DNA of 26,339 nucleotides, from positions 1 to 26,339 of the forward strand of contig JBBINR010000045.1 in assembly GCA_037443785.1 (NCBI GenBank). Direction: 5' to 3'. The notes under the pieces are model-generated. The model made no database searches, was not told the DNA's origin, and saw nothing but the letters and a program-made list of their open reading frames with translations. Source of the DNA: JAQUOA01 sp037443785. Lineage in GTDB: Bacteria > Bacteroidota > Ignavibacteria > UBA10030 > UBA8401. This document shows positions 14,311 through 20,563 of the stretch, piece after piece. The position numbers and the translations under genes are program-made. Position 1 is the first letter of the stretch; each line of letters starts with the position of its first letter.

Positions 14311-14657
14311 AAGCCCTCTCCATCCGTCAGCCCTGGCTATGGTGCATTTTGTTCGCCGGAAAAGATGTCGAGAATCGTACATGGTGGACATCGCACCGCG
14401 GAGAATTATATTTGCACGCGTCAAAGACATTCGATATGGAGGGGTATCGATGGATAAAAGAAAACTTTCGCAGATTGTATCTGCCGGCACCCGGCAATTA
14501 CAAGACCGGTGGACTCGTTGGTAAAGTAAAGGTGACGGACTGTGTAGAACACTCAACATCAAAATGGTTTTTCGGTCCCTTTGGAATAATAATGCAGCAG
14601 CCGGAACAAATTCAATTCACGCCGATGAACGGCAAATTAGGAATCTTTCAATTATGA
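14307..14657 (+). CDS. ASCH-domain protein
   Basis: 116 residues with the typical ASCH opening MKALSIRQPWLWCILFAGKD, then GKDVENRTWWTSHRGELYLHAS, and GLVGKVKVTDC. ASCH domains belong to the PUA-like superfamily and bind RNA or modified nucleotides; some relatives are amidohydrolases. It overlaps both neighbours (ATGA), inside a run of small phage metabolic genes. The assignment to the fold is strong; the substrate is unknown. Confidence 0.85.
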   Translation: MKALSIRQPWLWCILFAGKDVENRTWWTSHRGELYLHASKTFDMEGYRWIKENFRRLYLPAPGNYKTGGLVGKVKVTDCVEHSTSKWFFGPFGIIMQQPEQIQFTPMNGKLGIFQL

Positions 14658-15079
14658 AACCCGTCATTCTCTTAGATCTCAACTATACGCTGGTTGAAAA
14701 TAGTCATATCAAGCGTTCACCATTTCTTGAACAAATTAAATTCGAGACATACCGAAAAGACCTTATCGATTTAGTCAAACCATTCGAAGTTATTTTGATC
14801 AGCGCCCGTCCGGAGAAATATAAAGCGATAACGCTCGGAAATATTGAACAGCAAACCGGGTGGAAGCCGGCACGCGCATTTTTTAACGACACGCATTTGC
14901 CGCCGCATCTCTTCAAGAAAAAAACATTTGAAGAAGAAATAGAATGGCACTACGGCAACGAAAAATTTATTGCGATTGAGAGCAACCCGAAAACAATAAA
15001 AGAATATCACCTGCTCGGTATTACCTGTTTGAGCATTATTCCGGAATTCCCACACAACAAAGCAAAGAGCGATCAATGA
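14654..15079 (+). CDS. HAD-like phosphatase with altered motifs
   Basis: 141 residues from the ATG at 14654, which overlaps the ASCH stop. Motif I is VILLDLNYTLVEN, matching the HAD pattern hhhhDxDxT but with Asn in place of the second Asp. Motif II is VILISARPEKY. A lysine-rich stretch FKKKTFEEEIEW could supply motif III. FIAIESNPKTIKEY stands where the acidic motif IV is expected, with Glu and Asn instead of a DD pair. It resembles phage polynucleotide-kinase 3'-phosphatase or 5'-nucleotidase domains. The weakened acidic residues make catalytic activity uncertain. Coupled to the methyltransferase gene by ATGA. Confidence 0.7.
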   Translation: MKPVILLDLNYTLVENSHIKRSPFLEQIKFETYRKDLIDLVKPFEVILISARPEKYKAITLGNIEQQTGWKPARAFFNDTHLPPHLFKKKTFEEEIEWHYGNEKFIAIESNPKTIKEYHLLGITCLSIIPEFPHNKAKSDQ

Positions 15080-15435
15080 AGAAAAAACAAATAGGAAAAG
15101 GGATGGCAATGGATAAATGGATGCATTTCGGTGGAACGATTCCGCAGCATTTCGATGATCATGTCCGCAAATCGATTCCAAACTATGAACGGGTGATGCA
15201 GAAGATCGGATTCATTTCTCAATTCTGCATCGAAAACGATTCGTCCTATTTGGATATTGGAAGCTCAACCGGACGGTCAGTCCTCGAGGTCGTGTATAAT
15301 AACCGCGGCAAGTCGATGCAATGCGATGTTGTCGCATACGAAGATAATTATACCCTCCTGCAATCCGTCGGCTTTTCTGATATTACGGTGATGGATAAGG
15401 ATATGAACTTCACGCTCTTCATGGCGATCAAATGA
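15076..15435 (+). CDS. SAM-dependent methyltransferase-like protein, internally shortened
   Basis: 119 residues. The N-terminal part is that of phage class I methyltransferases: KWMHFGGTIPQHFDDHVRKS, then the SAM-binding motif I SYLDIGSSTGRSVLEVV. After about ten residues the sequence jumps to what looks like the end of such proteins, YTLLQSVGFSDITVMDKDMN and FTLFMAIK. The usual central region (motifs II to IV/V), roughly 100 residues, is missing, while the frame is intact. The stop lies 14 bases before the first attC-like site. It is probably inactive, or needs a partner. Confidence 0.75.
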   Translation: MKKKQIGKGMAMDKWMHFGGTIPQHFDDHVRKSIPNYERVMQKIGFISQFCIENDSSYLDIGSSTGRSVLEVVYNNRGKSMQCDVVAYEDNYTLLQSVGFSDITVMDKDMNFTLFMAIK

Positions 15436-15449
15436 AAATATTTTGACGA

Positions 15450-15575
15450 GTCTAACGATTTGGAGCTAACCGGCGTTTGCACACAAAAAGGATAATTATG
15501 AAAACAGAAAATCAAAACTTAGAAACCAAAAAACAAGCGGACGTGCAAACGTCCGCGTTGAGCGACTGGTTAGCC
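15450..15575 (+). other. attC-like integron recombination site A
   Basis: Starts with the inverse core GTCTAAC (15450-15456) and ends with the core GTTAGCC (15569-15575), 126 bases in all. Between them GCTAACCGGCGTTTGC (15465-15480) pairs with GCAAACGTCCGCGTTGAGC (15545-15563), leaving single extra bases as attC hairpins do. The loop holds an 8-bp GCAA-capped hairpin (15537-15556) and the start codon at 15498. The right end TTGAGCGACTGGTTAGCC matches sites B and C. Confidence 0.8.
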
Positions 15576-15782
15576 AGCGGGCGCAAACTATTGCTTGATG
15601 GCGGATGCTCTCGTTGGACAAATGCCAATCGTTCAATGGCGATTCATATTAAGTTTGATGATAAATTTCTCTGTGGTAGAAAATATTTTACTACTCTCGG
15701 AATTGATGAACCTTTTGATTTTGCAAATGTAACCTGTGATAAATGTAAAATTATTTACAAACGATTAAGCCCGTCTGGCTAA
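15498..15782 (+). CDS. Cassette 1 protein, small C-terminal zinc-binding CGR/CxxC type
   Basis: 94 residues from the ATG at 15498, which has AAAGGATA upstream. The first 25 residues are encoded by the right half of attC site A. The cassette proper begins at about residue 25 and carries HIKFDDKFLCGRKYF, followed by FANVTCDKCKIIYKRL. This is the C-G-R ... VTC.KC pattern of a widespread family of small zinc-binding proteins. The stop TAA (15780-15782) is part of the inverse core of the next attC (GGCTAAC), as is frequent in integron cassettes. Function unknown. Translation may instead begin at a later non-ATG codon inside the cassette. Confidence 0.65.
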   Translation: MKTENQNLETKKQADVQTSALSDWLASGRKLLLDGGCSRWTNANRSMAIHIKFDDKFLCGRKYFTTLGIDEPFDFANVTCDKCKIIYKRLSPSG

Positions 15783-15870
15783 CGCACGGGAGCTAAATTG
15801 CGACGTGACCAAAATGGCACGTCTTTTAAACTAACCGTCCACGTCGTCAAATTTGAGCGACTTGTTGGGC
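15777..15870 (+). other. attC-like integron recombination site B
   Basis: Inverse core GGCTAAC (15777-15783), core GTTGGGC (15864-15870), 94 bases. GCTAAATTGCGACGTG (15792-15807) pairs with CACGTCGTCAAATTTGAGC (15840-15858) with extrahelical bases. GGCTAAC is the exact complement of GTTAGCC at the 5' end of cassette 1, so this is cassette 1's own site. Confidence 0.85.
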
Positions 15871-15893
15871 GGCAAAAATGGAGTGAGGTTTTT

Positions 15894-16145
15894 ATGGAAC
15901 TTGGAAAAAAAGATTGGAAAGAATTTCAAAGCACTGGTTTGCTTTGGTGGATAAATAGAATCCTTCATACGTTTGGATGGGCAATTGTTCTTGTGCAAGA
16001 AGACGATGGAACTATTAGTAACGCTTATCCTTCAAGATGTTCTTATCGCGGGTTTGAATACGCCGACGAAGAAGAAGGATTTAAAAAAGTTTCTTCCTTT
16101 ATGAATTCAGAATCTAAACAACTTTTAGATGAGGCAAATAGTTGA
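15894..16145 (+). CDS. Cassette 2 protein, hypothetical
   Basis: 83 residues from the ATG at 15894, which has GGAGTGAGG upstream and lies 23 bases after the core of site B. The open frame extends back to 15798 inside the attC stem, so the later start is preferred. The sequence has an aromatic hydrophobic stretch (STGLLWWINRILHTFGWAIV) followed by a strand-rich part (YPSRCSYRGFEYADEEEGFK). It is not a convincing membrane protein. It resembles small phage or cassette proteins of unknown role. The stop is 28 bases before the next attC. Confidence 0.65.
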   Translation: MELGKKDWKEFQSTGLLWWINRILHTFGWAIVLVQEDDGTISNAYPSRCSYRGFEYADEEEGFKKVSSFMNSESKQLLDEANS

Positions 16146-16172
16146 AATTTTTGTGCGGCGGAATTTTTGTCC

Positions 16173-16275
16173 GCCCAACGATTGGAGCTAAAATGCGGCG
16201 AAGCATAAAATAGAAATTTAACACATACAAAAGTCTCTCATGGCTTCGCCGTCAGTTTTGAGCGACTTGTTATGT
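16173..16275 (+). other. attC-like integron recombination site C
   Basis: Inverse core GCCCAAC (16173-16179), core GTTATGT (16269-16275), 103 bases. GCTAAAATGCGGCGAAGC (16187-16204) pairs with GCTTCGCCGTCAGTTTTGAGC (16243-16263), including an unbroken GGCGAAGC/GCTTCGCC. GCCCAAC is the exact complement of GTTGGGC at the start of cassette 2. Left end CAACGATTGGAGCTAA and right end TTTGAGCGACTTGTT match the other sites. Confidence 0.88.
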
Positions 16276-16326
16276 GGCATTTTTACAAAACATTTGGCGG
16301 CGATAACAAATTAAGGAGAACATTTT

Positions 16327-16632
16327 ATGAAAGTAACACTTGCTTCCGCACTTCTGCGAAGAAAAGAATTACAGCAGAAGGTAGATCAGCTCAAACAAAT
16401 TAACGTGAAAGATATGTTTGAGGTAAAAGCGCAACGGCGACAAGTTACAGAAAGCATTGATGACATTGTTGCGCAAGTGCCGAAATTAAAACCCGAAGAA
16501 GTTACGGCGGCTTTTGATTGGCACGCACGAAGATTGCGAGAGATTGACCTTGCAATACAACAGGCAAACCATTCTACCGAACTTGAAATCGGTGAAACAA
16601 TTATGGACGACTATAAAACGCCGTCCAAATAG
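16327..16632 (+). CDS. Cassette 3 protein, DIP1984-like hypothetical
   Basis: 101 residues with a strong TTAAGGAG ribosome-binding site before the ATG. The sequence is helical: LASALLRRKELQQKVDQLKQ, a middle part with RRQVTESIDDIVAQVPKLKP, then WHARRLREIDLAIQQANHST. The last block (RLREID..IQQAN.. T.L) recalls the DIP1984/septicolysin-like group, a family of unknown function; this link is from memory and moderate. It is the only gene of the longest cassette (about 670 bases). Confidence 0.65.
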   Translation: MKVTLASALLRRKELQQKVDQLKQINVKDMFEVKAQRRQVTESIDDIVAQVPKLKPEEVTAAFDWHARRLREIDLAIQQANHSTELEIGETIMDDYKTPSK

Positions 16633-16646
16633 TTCTTTGAAATAAT

Positions 16647-16918
16647 GCAAATTGCGAGCGAAGGGGTAAAGGCTTGCACAGTGCCTTAAACTGTTTAGGT
16701 ATTGCGCGATACCGACGCTGACTCAGATAATTCTGAAAAACCAGCTTTGGAAAAAGCACTCAATCGTTAATTGAACTTTTAAACGGCACCGAACACCGAA
16801 AGTTCGGGGAACTCCGAATAAGAGAATAGTGAACATTGAACATCCGATTAGCCGACTAAGAGAACACCCGAAGCCCGACTAAGAGAAATCCGATTAACCG
16901 CGCCCCGACGCAATTTGC
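16647..16918. repeat. Inverted-repeat-bounded, CCGA-repeat tract in the 3' part of cassette 3
   Basis: This gene-free stretch lies between the cassette 3 ORF and the truncated attC. It is bounded by GCAAATTGCG (16647-16656) and its exact reverse complement CGCAATTTGC (16909-16918). The similarity extends imperfectly inward (AGCGAAGGGG against CGCCCCGACG). Inside, CCGA recurs at 16789, 16796, 16814, 16844, 16852, 16868, 16875, 16890 and 16905. Three of these sit in a CCGA(A/C)TAAGAGAA unit at 16814, 16852 and 16875. No ORF or terminator was found. Origin and function unknown. Confidence 0.6.
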
Positions 16919-16937
16919 ACTTTTTGTAAAAATGTCC

Positions 16938-16952
16938 ACATAACTCGTTGGT
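16938..16952 (+). other. Truncated attC-like site D (end of cassette 3)
   Basis: ACATAAC (16938-16944) is the exact complement of GTTATGT, the core at the 5' end of cassette 3, so it is that cassette's inverse core. It continues TCGTTGG like the other left halves, then loses similarity. No matching right half (TTGAGCGACTTGTT...) follows. The site is therefore cut off and the array ends here, probably by deletion or recombination. Confidence 0.7.
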
Positions 16953-16996
16953 ACAGTGATCACCGATTTTAATCAATAAAGAAAAGAGAAATTGCA

Positions 16997-17389
16997 ATGC
17001 AGATTCAAACATGGCTGGACAAGTTTAACGTAGAGCTGACACTCCTCGGGCGAGCGGAAGATACAAAGTCATGTTATTGCTCGTTCCTGAAAAAATTTCT
17101 TATCCAATTCAACGACAAACACCATCCAACCCATATCGGCGCCGAAGAAATCAAGAAATATCTTTCAGAAATCGAATCAGCGGTGCAATACAAACAAATG
17201 CTCTCCGTGCTTCTTTTCTTTTATGCTAAAGTGGTGAAACAGCCGGAAAAACTAAAAGACATTCCATATCGGAAGTATCACTCAAAGCTGCCGGAGATTA
17301 TTGATAAGAAAATACTCTTGCAGCGCATTGCACGAGTAACGGACCCACGCTACAAAGCAATGTTTGTTCGAAATAAAAAATCCGATTGA
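16997..17389 (+). CDS. Tyrosine recombinase N-terminal fragment (core-binding domain only)
   Basis: 130 residues match the N-terminal SAM-like DNA-binding domain of XerC/D- and IntI-like recombinases. The marks are DTKSCYCSFLKKFLIQF, HPTHIGAEEIKKYLSEIE, QMLSVLLFFYAKVVKQPEKL and SKLPEIIDKKILLQRIA, the usual lead-in to the catalytic domain. The protein ends at DPRYKAMFVRNKKSD, exactly where box I (LYGTGLR...) should begin; no catalytic Arg, His or Tyr is encoded. It may bind DNA but cannot recombine alone. It begins 44 bases after the broken attC site D, on the same strand as the cassettes. It could be the remnant of a recombinase or integron integrase involved in acquiring the array. Confidence 0.75.
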   Translation: MQIQTWLDKFNVELTLLGRAEDTKSCYCSFLKKFLIQFNDKHHPTHIGAEEIKKYLSEIESAVQYKQMLSVLLFFYAKVVKQPEKLKDIPYRKYHSKLPEIIDKKILLQRIARVTDPRYKAMFVRNKKSD

Positions 17390-17412
17390 CGATTTGAAAG
17401 ACGCAGCATAAA

Positions 17413-18183
17413 ATGTCGCACACGACCAAAGAAAAACCGAAAACACACCTCAATCAAATGCAGTTCCTCGCCGTCTTTGGCATCGAGCCCGGCATGATGC
17501 AGCGGTGGATTAAATTCGGTATGCCGGTTATCGTCGAAGGCAATCAAAAATATTTTGATCTGCTGGAGGTCGGTCAATGGATTGTGCAGCATCTCAACGC
17601 CGGGTATTTAACACTCGAACAAACAGCGGAGATGTTCGCCGTCGAAGTCCGCACGATCACCAAATGGAAAAACGATCTCGGTATGCCGCAATCCGCACCG
17701 GGATTTTACAAGCGAAACGATGTTGTTGGGTGGCGAGAAAAATATCTCTCCAAAAAAATGAAAGTGCTCGAATCCGGCGGCGTTGATGGAATGAGTCAAA
17801 GCACTCGCTTGAAGCGGGTGCAATCGCAGCGTCAGGAACTCCGGCTGCAGAAGGAAGCCGGCAAGCTTGTCGAAATCGATAAGGTCATTCCGATCTTTGA
17901 AAAACTTTATGCCCTTCAAGCACAACGCAAAAAATTATTTTCAAAACGCACGAATCCGCAGCTCGATGGGATCGATTCATTCGGCGAGCGCGAAAAAATC
18001 TTGAACGAAAATATTGATGGAATCTTTACAGACATATACGAAACAGGAATCCGTGAACTTAATCGGCTACGCGAACTTTCTGGACAGGGTGAAGGCAACA
18101 TGGGGGTTGATGAAGCCGCCGAAAAAGATGCTGCCAAGCGAACTCGTCGACGGAAGACGCATTCTCAGCGTCGAAACAAGTAA
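17413..18183 (+). CDS. Terminase small subunit, Nu1-like
   Basis: 256 residues. Two winged HTH units near the N-terminus (about 15-60 and 60-115), the second with LTLEQTAEMFAVEVRTITKW and GFYKRNDVVGWREKYL, are the pattern of the Nu1 family. They are followed by a long helix (residues about 130-215, LKRVQSQRQELRLQKEAGKL) and a basic tail. The protein recognises the packaging site on phage DNA and hands it to the large subunit. The gene directly precedes and overlaps terminase large, which supports the call. Confidence 0.85.
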   Translation: MSHTTKEKPKTHLNQMQFLAVFGIEPGMMQRWIKFGMPVIVEGNQKYFDLLEVGQWIVQHLNAGYLTLEQTAEMFAVEVRTITKWKNDLGMPQSAPGFYKRNDVVGWREKYLSKKMKVLESGGVDGMSQSTRLKRVQSQRQELRLQKEAGKLVEIDKVIPIFEKLYALQAQRKKLFSKRTNPQLDGIDSFGEREKILNENIDGIFTDIYETGIRELNRLRELSGQGEGNMGVDEAAEKDAAKRTRRRKTHSQRRNK

Positions 18184-20098
18184 CGAGCCCGGACCCTACA
18201 AACTCGAGCGAGCGTGGTATCACAAAGAGCCGACGGATGTATTCGCCGATCCGCGGATTCAAAAGATCACGCTCATGTGGGCATCGCGTACCGGTAAGAC
18301 AACCGTTCTTGAGAATGGCGGCATCTTTAACAAAATGGTGCAGGACACCGGAAATATTCTTGTCATCCAGCCAACCGATAAAAAAGGGAAGCGGTGGAGT
18401 AAGACAAATCTCCGCACGTTCATTCGAGACAATCCCATGATTCAAGAACGAATGCCCGATCAAAATTCACGCTCGGCGGAAAACGAAATTTTATTCAAAC
18501 CATATACCGGCGGATTACTGGTCATTGGCGGCGCGAACGTTCCTGGTTCGTTGTCATCATGGTCGATGGAAGAAGTGCTCTTCGATGAAACGGATGAATA
18601 TCCGCCGACCGCCGAAAAGGAAGGCGATCCGATAGAGCTTGGAATGCAGCGCGCAGAAAATTTCCCGAACAAAAAATTTTGTTTCGCATCCACGCCAACC
18701 ATTAAGGGCGCGTCGCGCATCGAAGAATCCTGGCTCGAATCCGATCAGCGGTTATACTATGTGCCGTGCCCTCATTGCGGAACAATGCAGATTTTAATCT
18801 TCTCGCCGAAATCAATGTTCGCTCACTTGACAAAAGGATATCTGAAATTTTTGCACAAAGGAAATGAAGTCACCTATGTTGCATACGAATGCGGCGATTG
18901 CCATAAAGATATTCTCCCCCGCTATAAACATCAAATGGTGCGCAATGGCGAATGGCGGAAGCTTCGTCCGCAGGTGACCGATCATGCCGGATTTCAGATC
19001 AGCCGGTTATATTCGCCGTGGGTCGCGTGGAAAGATGTCGCCCAAAATTTTCTTCGCACGCATAAGCGGCCGGAGCGGTACATGGTATTTGTCAACAAAG
19101 CATTATCGGAATTGTTCACCGAAAACATTTCGCATGAATTCACCGAAGATGAAATGCTGATGCGCAGAGAGGTTTACGAAAAAATTCCGACCGCCGTCGC
19201 ATTCTTAACGCTCGGTGTTGATGTGCAGGATAACCGGTTGGTGCTCACAGTGTGGGGATGGGGGAGGGAACAAGAAGCCTGGCTGATTGAATATGCGATG
19301 ATCTCCGGTTCGCCGGAAGAAAAAACAACGTGGGACATGCTCGACGAATATATTACGCGCCCGCGGGAATTTGAAAATGGTTTTCCGTCGAAGTTTGGAA
19401 AGATCGGCGGGATCCTCGGTGTTGCAGTCGACAGCAGCGATCATTCCAAAGAAGTCAATGCGTATGTAAAGGCGCGAAAAAATAAAAGATTGTTTGCCGT
19501 CAAAGGCGCGAAGGACCGGCAAAAAGATTTTGTCATTCGTTCCGCAAACAAGAAACTCCGCAATCCGTTGATACTCATCGATACGTTTCAAGGAAAGAAA
19601 TCGATCTACTTCCGATTGAACGTTGAAGCGAAGAAAGATGAATTCGGAAAATTATTGCCGACGCCGCAATACATGCACTTCCCGATGAGCGTCGAAAAAG
19701 AATTTTTCGATCAGCTCACATCAGAACGATTGATCGTAAAACGCATCAATGGCCACCCGCGTCAGGTATGGTCGCTGCCAAGCGGAAGAGAGAACCACGT
19801 CCTCGATGCCACCGATTACGCACTCGGTGCATTGCATGTGATCACACCCGGCGGCGCTCGAAACATCGATATATTTTTAGACAGGATAAAAACCGCGCTC
19901 GAATTAAAAATGCAAAACTATAACTCTCCCCCTGAGAAGGGGGAGATACAGAGGGGGTCGGATCCACAGCTCACCGACTCCGGCGATGATACTCATTCCG
20001 AGCCATCGAGCGAAGCGAATGAGTCGAAGGACACAGAGACAAAATTCACGCACGTACGCAAACGGAAAAAACTAACCATGAGGATGCGACGCCGATGA
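18110..20098 (+). CDS. Terminase large subunit, GpA family
   Basis: 662 residues from the ATG at 18110 (MKPPKKMLPSELVDGRRILS), which overlaps the small subunit gene by 74 bases; in-frame TTG/ATG starts at 18014/18017 are possible. Walker A is ASRTGKT (58-64) and Walker B VLFDETDEYP (156-165), the GpA-family form. A zinc ribbon follows (CPHC, 220-223; CGDC, 261-264). The nuclease domain shows LGVDVQDNRLVLTVWGWGRE, AVDSSDHSKEV and NHVLDATDYALGAL. The C-terminus is extended by about 60 polar residues, part of which is encoded by a C/G-rich palindrome. It cuts concatemers and drives ATP-powered packaging. Confidence 0.95.
   Translation: MKPPKKMLPSELVDGRRILSVETSNEPGPYKLERAWYHKEPTDVFADPRIQKITLMWASRTGKTTVLENGGIFNKMVQDTGNILVIQPTDKKGKRWSKTNLRTFIRDNPMIQERMPDQNSRSAENEILFKPYTGGLLVIGGANVPGSLSSWSMEEVLFDETDEYPPTAEKEGDPIELGMQRAENFPNKKFCFASTPTIKGASRIEESWLESDQRLYYVPCPHCGTMQILIFSPKSMFAHLTKGYLKFLHKGNEVTYVAYECGDCHKDILPRYKHQMVRNGEWRKLRPQVTDHAGFQISRLYSPWVAWKDVAQNFLRTHKRPERYMVFVNKALSELFTENISHEFTEDEMLMRREVYEKIPTAVAFLTLGVDVQDNRLVLTVWGWGREQEAWLIEYAMISGSPEEKTTWDMLDEYITRPREFENGFPSKFGKIGGILGVAVDSSDHSKEVNAYVKARKNKRLFAVKGAKDRQKDFVIRSANKKLRNPLILIDTFQGKKSIYFRLNVEAKKDEFGKLLPTPQYMHFPMSVEKEFFDQLTSERLIVKRINGHPRQVWSLPSGRENHVLDATDYALGALHVITPGGARNIDIFLDRIKTALELKMQNYNSPPEKGEIQRGSDPQLTDSGDDTHSEPSSEANESKDTETKFTHVRKRKKLTMRMRRR
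19925..19957. repeat. REP-like C/G palindrome inside the terminase C-terminus
   Basis: TCTCCCCC (19925-19932) pairs with GGGGGAGA (19939-19946) across a TGAGAA loop, followed by TACAGAGGGGG. This resembles intergenic palindromes I recall as dispersed in several bacterial genomes (CCCCCTCTGTATCTCCCCC type). Here it is translated in frame as SPPEKGEIQRGSD in the variable tail of terminase, beyond the nuclease domain. Confidence 0.55.
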
Positions 20099-20346
20099 GT
20101 GCCAAGATCGATAATAAAGCACACGTCTTTTTTCAAGGCACGCAGGGAGAATATCTCCGCAACGTAGCCAACACAACCGGCTGGTCGGTTGATTATGTCG
20201 CGCATTTTTTAATCGGCAATATTAAATCGATGGAACAAACAATCGAGATCGAATTGAAGGATGATGTTATCCCGGCGAATCCCGAGAAACCAAACACGAA
20301 GCCGGTGCGCTTTCGAAAGAAATTGCGAATGCAAATGAAAATATGA
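20095..20346 (+). CDS. Hypothetical protein after terminase
   Basis: 83 residues, starting in a four-base overlap with the terminase stop. Lambdoid phages have gpW (head completion) here, but this sequence lacks the gpW pattern. It has a helical segment (EYLRNVANTTGWSVDYVAHF), a short beta part and a very basic end (RFRKKLRMQMKI). It is followed six bases later by a strong terminator, so it closes the terminase operon. Function unknown. Confidence 0.5.
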   Translation: MSAKIDNKAHVFFQGTQGEYLRNVANTTGWSVDYVAHFLIGNIKSMEQTIEIELKDDVIPANPEKPNTKPVRFRKKLRMQMKI

Positions 20347-20351
20347 CTTCC

Positions 20352-20375
20352 AAGCCCGAGTAATCGGGCTTTTTT
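20352..20375 (+). terminator. Rho-independent terminator after the terminase operon
   Basis: AAGCCCGA (20352-20359), loop GTAA, TCGGGCTT (20364-20371), then a run of six T (20370-20375). A compact GC-rich stem with a T-tract is the standard form of an intrinsic terminator. It separates the terminase genes from the head operon. Confidence 0.88.
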
Positions 20376-20479
20376 ATTTCATCCCTCATAATTCATCCTT
20401 CCTATTTCTTTCTCATTTTGATATAAAATGATATAGCCAACTTTCTAAAATTTATGTAAACTACCATTGAACGAAACAC

Positions 20480-20548
20480 CTCACGCGCTCCCGTGAGAAC
20501 CACGCAGATCGACAACGCGCACTCCGCAAGGGCGCGTTGCCTGTGTGG
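20480..20548 (+). promoter_or_regulatory. Structured leader before the head operon
   Basis: The gap 20376-20563 after the terminator is AT-rich at first (TATAAAATGATATAG near 20421, a possible but unproven -10). It then contains stacked inverted repeats: CTCACG (20480-20485) with CGTGAG (20492-20497), and CAACGCGC (20513-20520) with GCGCGTTG (20532-20539). The latter is extended by CCACGCAG (20500-20507) against CTGTGTGG (20541-20548) with one G-U pair. The structure ends 15 bases before the next ATG and could influence its translation. Confidence 0.45.
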
Positions 20549-20563
20549 GAACGGAAAAATTCA

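Noticed and set aside
15798..15893. Longer start for the cassette 2 protein
   Set aside because: This stretch forms the stem of attC B; the ATG at 15894 has a good ribosome-binding site just after the core.
16789..16908. CRISPR array
   Set aside because: The repeats are only 4 to 13 bases and are irregularly spaced, with no unique spacers of constant length and no cas genes.
18014..18109. Terminase large start at 18014
   Set aside because: It would overlap the small subunit by 170 bases; the ATG at 18110 already includes all conserved residues, although the longer form cannot be excluded.
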